Below are positions 31,309-38,955 of a stretch of DNA of 64,000 nt, in pieces. Location of the stretch: the NCBI GenBank assembly GCA_002412965.1, contig DHWB01000010.1:80124-144123 (forward strand), read 5' to 3'. This DNA comes from Desulfomicrobium sp. UBA5193 (lineage in GTDB: Bacteria > Desulfobacterota > Desulfovibrionia > Desulfovibrionales > Desulfomicrobiaceae). A model generated the notes under the pieces. That model was not told the origin of the DNA. It was given only the letters and a program-made list of their open reading frames with translations, and made no database searches. Numbering within the stretch: position 1 is the stretch's first letter; the number at the start of each line of letters is the position of its first letter. The translations under genes were made by a program, and so were the position numbers.

Positions 31309-33732
31309 ATGCATATCCCCAAGCCTTCAAAGATCCAGACCAAGTTCATCTCCGGGCTTCTGCTGGCGTCCATGATTCTGGGCATCGCCTTTTCCACGGG
31401 TTTTTATCTGCACATGAGGAGCGTCCTGGAGGAAGAAGTCAGGGACAGGGCCCGGCTCATCTTCATGCACGTCGACTCCATCCAGCACTATGTGCGCGAC
31501 GTCCTGCGGCCGGCCATGTACGAACGCCTGCCCTCGGCGTTTGTGATCGAGGCCATGTCGTCATCCTACATCTCCCGGAAGGTCATGGCGCCGATCAACG
31601 ATGATGGGGGCGGCACCGTCTACCGCCGCGTGGCCATCGACGCCCGCAACCCGGCCTACGAGGCCAATGCCCTTGAGCGCGAATTGATCAGTCATTTCAG
31701 GGCCAACCCCGCGCAGGAGCTGTGGCAGGGGTACAAGGCCATGGGCGGGGAGAGATATTATCTCAAGGTCCGGGCCGTGCGTTTCGAGGAAGGATGCATG
31801 TACTGCCACGGGGAGCCCGGGGACGCCCCGCCCGAACTGTTGTCCCTGTACGGGGGGCGGGGGTTCGGCAAGGAGCTGGGCTCCATTGCCGGTGTGGATT
31901 TTGTGGGCATCTCCGTTGATCGGAGCGTGGGGCGGGTGCAGCGGACCATCCTGACCTACTACGCGTTCTTCGCCCTCGGGGCGCTTCTTTTCTTTTCCGC
32001 GACCAACGTGCTGTTTCGCGTCCTGGTGGCCAACAACATCAAGCGGCTGACCAGCGTGTTTCGCCGGAATGTGGCCGACACCGAAGGCAGCAAGCTCCTG
32101 CTCAAACTTGAGCAGGAAGACGAGATCGAGGAGCTGGTCGAAGGCATGGAGCTCATGGGCGACCATCTCTTCGAGGCCCGCCGCCAATTGCAGGACTATG
32201 CCGAGAATTTGCGCAAGATGGTCGACGAGCGCACCGACGCATTGTCCAGGGAGGCCAGCGCCCGGCGCGCCGACGTGCGTCTTTTTGTCCGCCTGCTGGA
32301 GGACATGCGCCAGAGCAGCTCGCGTTCCGAGCTGTGGCGGTTGGCCCTGCCCCAGATTTGCAAGCGTTTCGATGCGCGTAGCATCGCCTATGTCTGCACC
32401 ATGTCCTCCCAGAATTTCTTTGTCTGGCCTGAATCGGAGATGCGTCCAGAATTGCCGGAAAATTTTGTGGGCGTGCTGACGAGCAGCACCTGCGTGCTGT
32501 CCGGTTCACGCATCTTCGTGCCTGTCGAATCAAGCACCGGCAACGCCGAGGGCATGCTCTGCCTGTATTGGGACACCGAGGACGAGGCTGCCCGGCACGA
32601 TCAGGGAGTGCTGCAGGCGCTCGGCCGCCAGCTCGGCACCGCCGCCGAGAACCTGACGGCCATTGACAGCCTGCTGCGGCAAATGAGCGTGCTGGAGACC
32701 ATTGTCGAGGGCATCACCGACCCGCTGGCCCTCATGGATGCAAGCTGTGCCGTGCTGACCGTGAACCAGGCCGCGCGCCAGCTGACCTCGGAGCTGACGG
32801 ACGGGGCGCGCACAGATGGAAACATGCTGACCATCTTTTTTGATCCCGAAGCGGGACAGTGCCCCATGCTTGAGGCCATCCGCCGTGGTGCGCCGGACCT
32901 GCGCGAAGTCGAGCTGCCGGGAGGCCGGTCTTTTTCGCTGTCCATGTATCCGGTGCGAGGCCAGGACGTGCAGACCGACCGCGTGGTCGTCTATGTCCGC
33001 GAGACGACCATGGAGAAGCGCATGCGCTCCCAGGTCTGGCATTCCGAGAAGATGGCCACCGTGGGCCAGCTCACGGCCGGATTGGCGCATGAGATCAACA
33101 ACCCGTTGGGGGTTATCCTTTGCTATGCGGGCTTGCTGCGCCAGACCCTCACGGCCCCGCAGCAGGCTGCCGATCTGGACATCATCGAACGCCACACCCG
33201 TCAGGCGCAAAGGGTTCTGCAGGAACTCCTGAATTTTGCCCGGCCCAAGGCCGCCGGATCCGGGACGGCGGATGCCTGCAGCGTGGCCGCCTCCGTGACG
33301 GAGGTTTTTTCGTTGCAGGCGGCCAAGAAGAGGGCGCGCTTGAACCTGGATTGCCCCGGTGATCCGCTCTTTGTGCGCATGGGCATCGGGGAACTGGAAC
33401 AGGTCATCAGCAATCTGGTCATCAACGCCCTGGACGCGGTGGGCGAACAGGACGGGGAGATCGTGGTCCGGGTTGCCCCCGACGAAGGGCACGTGGCCAT
33501 TGTCGTGGAGGACAACGGGCCGGGAGTCGCGATGTCGGATGCGCCGCATATTTTTGATCCCTTTTATTCCACGAAGCCCATCGGCGCAGGCACCGGCCTG
33601 GGATTGGCCGTCGTCTACGGAATGGTGCGGGACGTTGGCGGGGAGGTCAGAGTGGAGCATTCGGGGCTGGGTGGTGCCCGTTTTGTCGTGACCCTGCCTT
33701 CGGCGGTGGATGAGTCCGAGCCGCAACCTTGA
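31309..33732 (+). CDS. Sensor histidine kinase with periplasmic c-type haem (DUF3365/Tll0287-like) domain
   Basis: 807 aa. Membrane segments at about 12-34 and 210-232 enclose a periplasmic Tll0287/DUF3365-like domain carrying one CxxCH haem site (C163-M-Y-C166-H167). A HAMP-like linker, a GAF-like region (about 320-440) and a PAS-like region (about 455-560) follow, then HisKA with GLAHEINNPLG and an HATPase domain (NLVINALDAVGE, EDNGPGV, GTGLGLAVV). A covalent haem suggests sensing of redox state or a small ligand such as NO, O2 or sulfite (inference). Start at ATG 31309; the in-frame extension upstream is not protein-like. The regulator gene begins 20 bp after its stop. Confidence 0.88.
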   Translation: MHIPKPSKIQTKFISGLLLASMILGIAFSTGFYLHMRSVLEEEVRDRARLIFMHVDSIQHYVRDVLRPAMYERLPSAFVIEAMSSSYISRKVMAPINDDGGGTVYRRVAIDARNPAYEANALERELISHFRANPAQELWQGYKAMGGERYYLKVRAVRFEEGCMYCHGEPGDAPPELLSLYGGRGFGKELGSIAGVDFVGISVDRSVGRVQRTILTYYAFFALGALLFFSATNVLFRVLVANNIKRLTSVFRRNVADTEGSKLLLKLEQEDEIEELVEGMELMGDHLFEARRQLQDYAENLRKMVDERTDALSREASARRADVRLFVRLLEDMRQSSSRSELWRLALPQICKRFDARSIAYVCTMSSQNFFVWPESEMRPELPENFVGVLTSSTCVLSGSRIFVPVESSTGNAEGMLCLYWDTEDEAARHDQGVLQALGRQLGTAAENLTAIDSLLRQMSVLETIVEGITDPLALMDASCAVLTVNQAARQLTSELTDGARTDGNMLTIFFDPEAGQCPMLEAIRRGAPDLREVELPGGRSFSLSMYPVRGQDVQTDRVVVYVRETTMEKRMRSQVWHSEKMATVGQLTAGLAHEINNPLGVILCYAGLLRQTLTAPQQAADLDIIERHTRQAQRVLQELLNFARPKAAGSGTADACSVAASVTEVFSLQAAKKRARLNLDCPGDPLFVRMGIGELEQVISNLVINALDAVGEQDGEIVVRVAPDEGHVAIVVEDNGPGVAMSDAPHIFDPFYSTKPIGAGTGLGLAVVYGMVRDVGGEVRVEHSGLGGARFVVTLPSAVDESEPQP

Positions 33733-33752
33733 GTATTGAGGAGCCAATGAGC

Positions 33753-35195
33753 ATGAGCGTCATCAAATCTCCAGGCCAGACCCTGGGAACCCACGTCGTC
33801 ATTGTCGATGACGAGCAGGATTTTGCGCGTGGCCTGGCCCGGCTCATAGGCGGCCGTTTTCCGGAGCTGGACGTTGTCGCCGTGCATAGTGGGGTGGAAG
33901 CGGTGCGCGTGCTGACGGAGAAGCCCACGCAGCTTGTGGTTACGGATCTGCGCATGCCCGAAATGACCGGATTGCAGCTGCTCAATCAGGCGCTGGCGTT
34001 GCAGCCCGAGCTGAGCATGGTCGTGCTGACGGCCTACGGAACCATCGAGACCGCGGTCGAAGCCCTGCGGGCCGGCGCCTATGATTTTCTGACCAAGCCC
34101 ATTGAACCGGAACAGCTCTTTCGCGTGGTGGAGAAAGGACTGGAGCGCAGCCGCCTGCTCGAAGAAAACAACCGCCTGCGCCAGATTCTGGCCAGCAAGG
34201 AATCAGGCGGGGAGCTGATCGGAGAGGGCGCGGCCATGCGGCAGCTGAAGCGCAGCATCGCCGCCGTGGCTCAGTCCGACTACACGGTGCTCATCCGGGG
34301 CGAGTCGGGCACTGGCAAGGAGTTGGTGGCGCGCCTGATACATCATCTCGGGCCGCGCGCGGAAAAGCCTTTTCTGGCGGTCAACTGTCCGTCCATCCCC
34401 GAAAATCTGCTCGAAAGCGAGCTCTTCGGGCATGTGAAGGGCGCTTTCACCGGGGCCGATCGCGACCACAAAGGCTTGTTTGCCGCTGCGGACAAGGGAA
34501 CCATGCATCTTGACGAGATCGGCGACATCACGCCGGCCATTCAGACCAAGCTCTTGCGCATTTTGCAGGAGGGGGAAGTCCGGCCGGTGGGTTCCAACCG
34601 CTCCATGCGGGTGGATGTGCGAGTGGTCGCATCCACCAATCAGGACCTGGAAGCGGGGATCAAGGCCAAGACCTTTCGCGAAGACCTCTACTACCGTTTG
34701 AACGTGCTCTCCATCACCCTGCCGCCCCTGCGCGAGCGGGCCGAGGACATTCCGCTCCTGGCCGCGCATTTTTTTCGTGTGGCCTGCCGCGAAATGGGGC
34801 TGCCCGAGAAGGGCGTGGATGCGGAGGTCATGCACTGGATGGCGGGCAACCCATGGCCTGGCAACGTGCGGGAATTACAGAATTTCGTGCGGCGTCTGAC
34901 GGTTTTCGCGACCACGGAGCGGGTCGACATGAATCTGGTCCGGCTGGTGTGCCAGGGCGGGTCCCTGCCCGCACCGAGCGCGATGTGCATCCCCGTCCCG
35001 CAAGGACCGCTCGGGGAATACAAGGTCGCCAAGGCCGAGGCCGTGACCGGCTTCACTCTGGCCTATGTGCATGAGCTTCTGGCCCAGACCAGGGGCAATG
35101 TTTCCGAGGCCGCGCGGGTTTCGGGCCTGTCCAGGGTCGCCCTGCAGAAGATCCTGTCCCGCATGGGCGAGAGCGCGGCCCGGTATCGGGATTAG
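33753..35195 (+). CDS. NtrC-type sigma-54-dependent response regulator (yeiH locus)
   Basis: 480 aa. Receiver domain about 12-130 with acceptor D65 (LVVTDLRMPEM) and YDFLTKPIEP. AAA+ domain about 150-375 with GESGTGKE, standard GAFTGA loop and GTMHLDEIGD. C-terminal Fis-type helix-turn-helix (GNVSEAARVSGLSRVALQKIL). Start: GAGGAG lies nine bases before ATG 33753; ATG 33747 would be too close to it. Partner of the haem kinase; likely target the sigma-54-type promoter at 28985. The 3' end overlaps the convergent gene at 35192 by 4 bp. Confidence 0.9.
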   Translation: MSVIKSPGQTLGTHVVIVDDEQDFARGLARLIGGRFPELDVVAVHSGVEAVRVLTEKPTQLVVTDLRMPEMTGLQLLNQALALQPELSMVVLTAYGTIETAVEALRAGAYDFLTKPIEPEQLFRVVEKGLERSRLLEENNRLRQILASKESGGELIGEGAAMRQLKRSIAAVAQSDYTVLIRGESGTGKELVARLIHHLGPRAEKPFLAVNCPSIPENLLESELFGHVKGAFTGADRDHKGLFAAADKGTMHLDEIGDITPAIQTKLLRILQEGEVRPVGSNRSMRVDVRVVASTNQDLEAGIKAKTFREDLYYRLNVLSITLPPLRERAEDIPLLAAHFFRVACREMGLPEKGVDAEVMHWMAGNPWPGNVRELQNFVRRLTVFATTERVDMNLVRLVCQGGSLPAPSAMCIPVPQGPLGEYKVAKAEAVTGFTLAYVHELLAQTRGNVSEAARVSGLSRVALQKILSRMGESAARYRD

Positions 35196-35560
35196 CCGGA
35201 ATTTTTCGCGGCGCTGATTGCCTTTTGTCCCGCCTGCACGCAAATTCCGGCCAGCTCCCCAAGGGCCGCGTCCATGCGCATGGCATCCGGAAAACGATCC
35301 AGAATCGCCGTGTGCTGAATATCCCAGCCCTCTTCCAGGCTTCTGCCCAGCAACTCCTCGCAGTACAGTGACGCGCAGACGAGTCCCTCTTCGGGGATGC
35401 TCGTCAGAAAGCCCACGTCCTCGATCATGCCTTCCTCGACCGTGACGAAAATCTCCACGAAACGCATCTGCTCCTCCCAACGTCCGGCGTGGCTGGGCCT
35501 TCCCGGCATGCCTAGCCATGGAGGGTCGAAGGAGCGCAGCTCCAGATCATCCATGCTCAT
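35192..35560 (-). CDS. Small protein with weak NifU/IscU N-terminal likeness
   Basis: 122 aa. The middle, VEIFVTVEEGMIEDVGFLTS followed by GLVCASLYCEELLGRSLEEG, follows the strand-helix pattern of the IscU/NifU scaffold (consensus of the type IIEDAKFKTxGC...SSxxxxxxxGKSLxE). The cluster-binding cysteines are not in their usual places; only two cysteines are present, seven residues apart. So this is probably a scaffold-fold relative without the normal cluster, or a chance resemblance. Its ATG overlaps the stop of the 48-aa gene in front (ATGA), which implies coupled translation. No clear ribosome site of its own. Confidence 0.5.
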   Translation of the reverse strand: MSMDDLELRSFDPPWLGMPGRPSHAGRWEEQMRFVEIFVTVEEGMIEDVGFLTSIPEEGLVCASLYCEELLGRSLEEGWDIQHTAILDRFPDAMRMDAALGELAGICVQAGQKAISAAKNSG

Positions 35561-35703
35561 CGGTTGTTCTCGAAGCGTTTGTGATACGTGAAGTCGAAAT
35601 TGGGTGGCAGCGTGCGGGGAGGCTTGCGCCTTCCGAGCATCACCACCGACAGGGCAAGCCCTGTGCTCCCCGCTAACAGCAGGAAGATGCCGATCTGTTC
35701 CAT
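35557..35703 (-). CDS. Single-span membrane peptide (48 aa)
   Basis: MEQIGIFLLLAGSTGLALSVVML, then a basic tail (GRRKPPRTLPPNFDFTYHKRF). One membrane span with the C-terminus inside. Start at 35703 because CAGGA lies eight bases upstream; the ATG at 35712 has its ribosome site too close. Stop overlaps the next gene start (ATGA). Family unknown. Confidence 0.6.
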   Translation of the reverse strand: MEQIGIFLLLAGSTGLALSVVMLGRRKPPRTLPPNFDFTYHKRFENNR

Positions 35704-35782
35704 GATGTCCATCCTGTTTGCGGGCAGGATAGCTTCTGGTGAGGCGGGCGCAACCTTGTCGGATTCGTCCGACAGAGGCCGG

Positions 35783-37177
35783 TCAGTCCCAGCTTTTTTT
35801 CCACCGTTCATATTCGGAAGGGCGCAGACGGTGGCGGGCGATGTTGCCCTCGGTCAGGCTCATGAGCTGGGTCTCGACCACCTCGACGAAGCGGCCCTGG
35901 TCCTGCTTGGGAACCAGTGTTTCGGACTGGAGCTGAATGAAGGCGATGGCCTGGGTTTTGGTCATGGGGGCGCGCACCACGGACGCCACGACCTCGGTGA
36001 TGACGGTCCGGTAGCGCAGGCGGAACGGGTCCGGTTCGCCCAGCGACTGGCGCACGGGGGAATATCTGGCGCAGGAGCGCTTGTAGGCCCAGACGAAGAC
36101 ATCGCGCAGCAGCTCAATGCGGCCGAGTTCATAGACTGCGATCATGGCGCCGAGGTAGGTTTGCTTGGGCACGTCCACAAAGGATAGGGGGCACAGGTTG
36201 CTTCTGATGAGCGGGATGTTGGCCGCCAGCCGCGAGACGCGCTTGTTCACGTCCTCGAAGGGCTGGAGGTAGGGCAGATGGACCATGGCGAAGAAGGCCT
36301 GCTCAAAGGGGTCGGTGATGGCGGACGCGATTTCGAGCACGCGGTCGAAGCATTCTTCGATGAGCAGCGGGTTTTCCAGCGGGTGAAAGACCGAATGCCC
36401 GATGCCGACGGCGATGGAGCGCAGCCGCCCGGAGGCCGTGGGGTCGGGGAGCAGGTTGTCCGAGAGCAGGGCGTGCAGGTTGAGGATGGTGTAGCGGTTG
36501 AATCCGATCTCCGAGGCCGATGCGATCAGAAATTCAATGGCCTCCTTGTGGTTCAGGATCATCTGCGCGTCAAAAGCCTCCTTGCCGTCGGCCATTTCGC
36601 CGCCCGAGAGCAGCCGCTCGGTTTCGAGCAGCGAGTAGGTGTTTCCTTCCAATCGGCTGGAGTTCCAGGACAGGTCGATGAGCAGGCGGCTTGCGACGAT
36701 TCGGGCATGGGTGCCGGCCGGGGCCTCGACACTGACCGCCTGTCCGCTGGCCATAAGCTCGGCGCGAAGTTGCTCGGAGAGGTACAAGGTCGTGTTGGGG
36801 CGGTAGCGATCCAGAAACGTGCGGTCATAGCCTACGGGAGTGCGGCTTTGCAGCGGCGCGCGGACCTGCGCCTCAAGAGCCAGCCCTTCGCCTGAGAGGG
36901 TCAGGAGCGGCTTTTCCGCAGCGTATTCGGCTATTGGCGAAAACGCCGCGTTGGCCGGTGCCACGACGGTCCTTGCGCGGTAACGGGTGGCCCGGCCCTG
37001 GCCCGTCTTGAGCAGCACGCCCTGGCTGACCAGCTCCGCCAGCCTGCGTTGCAGGGTCCGGTGCGCGAGCGGTGCAGACAGCGCCCTTGCGATCTGTTCG
37101 ATGCTTGCGCCGTCCGGAGGCGTGGCCGCTGCCCGCACGATATTTTCCAGGGTCTGGTGTGGTGTTTTTTGTATCAT
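35783..37177 (-). CDS. Fic-domain protein with N-terminal winged helix and altered catalytic motif
   Basis: 464 aa. N-terminal helix-turn-helix about 10-70 (IEQIARALSAPLAHRTLQRR...LVSQGVLLKTG). An inhibitory-type motif SSRLEGN lies at 173-179. The Fic core reads QPFEDVNKR at 305-313 where active Fic enzymes have HPFxxGNGR: the histidine base and both glycines are changed, while Pro, Phe, Asn and Arg stay. I recall QPFEDVNKR-type sequences as a recurrent Fic subgroup, so this may be a different activity and not simple decay. Start ATG 37177 with AGGA six bases upstream. The upstream region carries a TGGCGCG operator-like array, so this protein may repress itself. Confidence 0.85.
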   Translation of the reverse strand: MIQKTPHQTLENIVRAAATPPDGASIEQIARALSAPLAHRTLQRRLAELVSQGVLLKTGQGRATRYRARTVVAPANAAFSPIAEYAAEKPLLTLSGEGLALEAQVRAPLQSRTPVGYDRTFLDRYRPNTTLYLSEQLRAELMASGQAVSVEAPAGTHARIVASRLLIDLSWNSSRLEGNTYSLLETERLLSGGEMADGKEAFDAQMILNHKEAIEFLIASASEIGFNRYTILNLHALLSDNLLPDPTASGRLRSIAVGIGHSVFHPLENPLLIEECFDRVLEIASAITDPFEQAFFAMVHLPYLQPFEDVNKRVSRLAANIPLIRSNLCPLSFVDVPKQTYLGAMIAVYELGRIELLRDVFVWAYKRSCARYSPVRQSLGEPDPFRLRYRTVITEVVASVVRAPMTKTQAIAFIQLQSETLVPKQDQGRFVEVVETQLMSLTEGNIARHRLRPSEYERWKKSWD

Positions 37178-37186
37178 GGCGTTTCC

Positions 37187-37277
37187 TGGCGCGAAAACAA
37201 ATTACGCGCCATTTTGTGGCGCGATTTACGCATATCGCGCCAATATGGTGGCGCGCAAGGAAAAATATGGCGCGAAA
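37187..37277. promoter_or_regulatory. Array of TGGCGCGA half-sites upstream of the Fic gene
   Basis: Six copies of the half-site within 91 bp: a single TGGCGCGAAA at 37187; a perfect dyad CGCGCCA-N5-TGGCGCG at 37205-37223; a second dyad CGCGCCA-N6-TGGCGCG at 37236-37255; and a single TGGCGCGAAA at 37268. The first overlaps the ribosome site of the Fic gene. The background between sites is AT-rich, which makes the repeats stand out. Candidate operators for the winged helix of the Fic protein. The gap 37178-37331 contains nothing else. Confidence 0.7.
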
Positions 37278-37331
37278 GTATTACAGCCCAGGCCGGATAC
37301 GGCGCGGAACCGGCACGGAAGCGGGTCCTGC

Positions 37332-38930
37332 CTATTCGATGCGCAGGGGCCGGGTCACGTGCAGGCCGTGGCGCTTGATCTTGTTCAGCAGGGCGGTGTG
37401 GGACAGGCCCAGGGACAGCGCCGCCTGGCGCACGCTTTTGGAGCGTTTGAGCGTGGATTCGAGGATCTCCTTTTCCAGCCTGTCCACCTGGCTCTTGAGC
37501 GGTTGCCCCGGTTCGGACTTGGGGGAAGGGAGCAGCTGCCCCGGAATGCGGTCGCCGAGTTCATGGGCCAAAATGATGAAGCGTTCGTCGATGACGTCTT
37601 CGGTGCAGAGGATGGCGGCCCGGTCGACCACGTTCTTGAGCTCGCGTACGTTGCCCGGCCAGTGGTGGGCGCGCAGCTTGGCCAGGCCCTGGGCCGCGAT
37701 GGACTTGGCCGGGCGGCCCATGCGCGAGGCCAGCGTAAAGAGGAAATGCTCGGCCAGCAGCGCGATGTCACCCGGCCGTTCCTGCAAGGGCGGGATATGG
37801 ATGGGCAGGACATTGATGCGGTAATAGAGATCCTGTCGAAAACCGCCGTCCTCGACCATTTTTTCCAGGTTGCGGTTGGTGGCGGTGATGATGCGCGCCT
37901 GGATGGGAATCTCCCTCGATCCTCCGATGCGCCGTACGCAGTGGTCCTGCATGACCCGCAGGATCTTGGCCTGGGAGGGCAGCGGCATGTCTCCGATCTC
38001 GTCCAGAAAGACCGTGCCTTCCCCCGCGACCTCGAACAGTCCGGGCTTGCCGTCCTTGAGCCCGCCGGTGAAGGCGCCGCCCACGTAGCCGAAGAGCTCG
38101 CTCTCCAGGAGCTGCTCGGGCAGGGCCGCGCAGTTGATGGGCACGAAGGGTCCGGGCCGGCGGCTTGCCGTGTGCATGGCCCGCGCGAAGAGCTCCTTGC
38201 CCGTGCCCGACGCGCCCCGGATGCAGACGATGGAGTCCGTGGCGGCGATGAGCTGGGCATAGCCGATGAGGTTGTTGATGGCCTGGTTCTGCCCGACGAT
38301 GTCCGAAAAACTGATCTGGGCCGGCTCGGAGATGCTGCGGGCCAGCATCCGGATTTCCTGCATGTCCTTGGCGATCTCAACGGCCCCGATGATGTGTCCG
38401 CCTCCGTCGCGAATGGGCCTGCAGGTGGCGAAATACTGGAAGCGGCCGGAGTTCGTGACCAGGGTCTTCTTCACATCCGTGCTTATCCGGCCGGAGAGGC
38501 TTTCGAGGATGGTCGCGTCGCCCAGGTTCAGGTCGCGCAGGTCGCGGCCCAGGGCTTCGTCGTGGTCGAGCCCGAGGATCGTGCACGCCACCTTGTTGAT
38601 GGTCGTGACCCGGCCGCGTGTGTCCACGGCGATGACCCAGTTGGCGATGTTGTCCAGGACCACGCGCAGCCGCTGGGCCTGTTCCTCCTGTGGCAGGGTC
38701 TCGATGGCGCGGGAGGTCAGGAGGCCGGGGATGTCGGCCAGGGCCAGCGCGAGGTCGGGGGACGCGCCCTCGGCCTGCCGGTTTTCGGCTTCCACATAAA
38801 CATGGGCCAGGTCGGCTACGCGGTCCACTTCCATGGCCACGATGTTGAACATGCGGTCGGCGATGCGCCGGGACAGGTCGGCGACAATGCCGACGCGGTC
38901 CTGAAAGACGAGATGGAGCTTGATGGGCAT
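37332..38930 (-). CDS. TyrR-like sigma-54-type regulator (ACT-PAS-AAA+-HTH)
   Basis: 532 aa. N-terminal ACT domain about 1-75 (LVFQDRVGIVADLSRRIADR), PAS domain about 85-190, AAA+ domain about 205-435 with GASGTGKE and GTVFLDEIGDM, and a C-terminal TyrR/Fis-type helix-turn-helix (RSKSVRQAALSLGLSHTALL). The loop that contacts sigma-54 reads GAFTGG, last residue changed from GAFTGA. TyrR-type proteins often have a changed loop and act through sigma-70, so sigma-54 activity is uncertain. The ACT domain suggests an amino-acid or related ligand. Start ATG 38930 with GGAGG upstream, 25 bp behind pbpC. Confidence 0.87.
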   Translation of the reverse strand: MPIKLHLVFQDRVGIVADLSRRIADRMFNIVAMEVDRVADLAHVYVEAENRQAEGASPDLALALADIPGLLTSRAIETLPQEEQAQRLRVVLDNIANWVIAVDTRGRVTTINKVACTILGLDHDEALGRDLRDLNLGDATILESLSGRISTDVKKTLVTNSGRFQYFATCRPIRDGGGHIIGAVEIAKDMQEIRMLARSISEPAQISFSDIVGQNQAINNLIGYAQLIAATDSIVCIRGASGTGKELFARAMHTASRRPGPFVPINCAALPEQLLESELFGYVGGAFTGGLKDGKPGLFEVAGEGTVFLDEIGDMPLPSQAKILRVMQDHCVRRIGGSREIPIQARIITATNRNLEKMVEDGGFRQDLYYRINVLPIHIPPLQERPGDIALLAEHFLFTLASRMGRPAKSIAAQGLAKLRAHHWPGNVRELKNVVDRAAILCTEDVIDERFIILAHELGDRIPGQLLPSPKSEPGQPLKSQVDRLEKEILESTLKRSKSVRQAALSLGLSHTALLNKIKRHGLHVTRPLRIE

Positions 38931-38955
38931 GGAGCCTCCGGGTTGCCCCTGCCTA

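Noticed and set aside
32530..33747. 405-codon minus-strand frame opposite the haem kinase
   Set aside because: Shadow frame; no ribosome site or recognisable domain.
37187..37277. CRISPR-like repeat array upstream of the Fic gene
   Set aside because: Half-sites are only 7-10 bp, in both orientations and with short spacers; they fit operators, not CRISPR.
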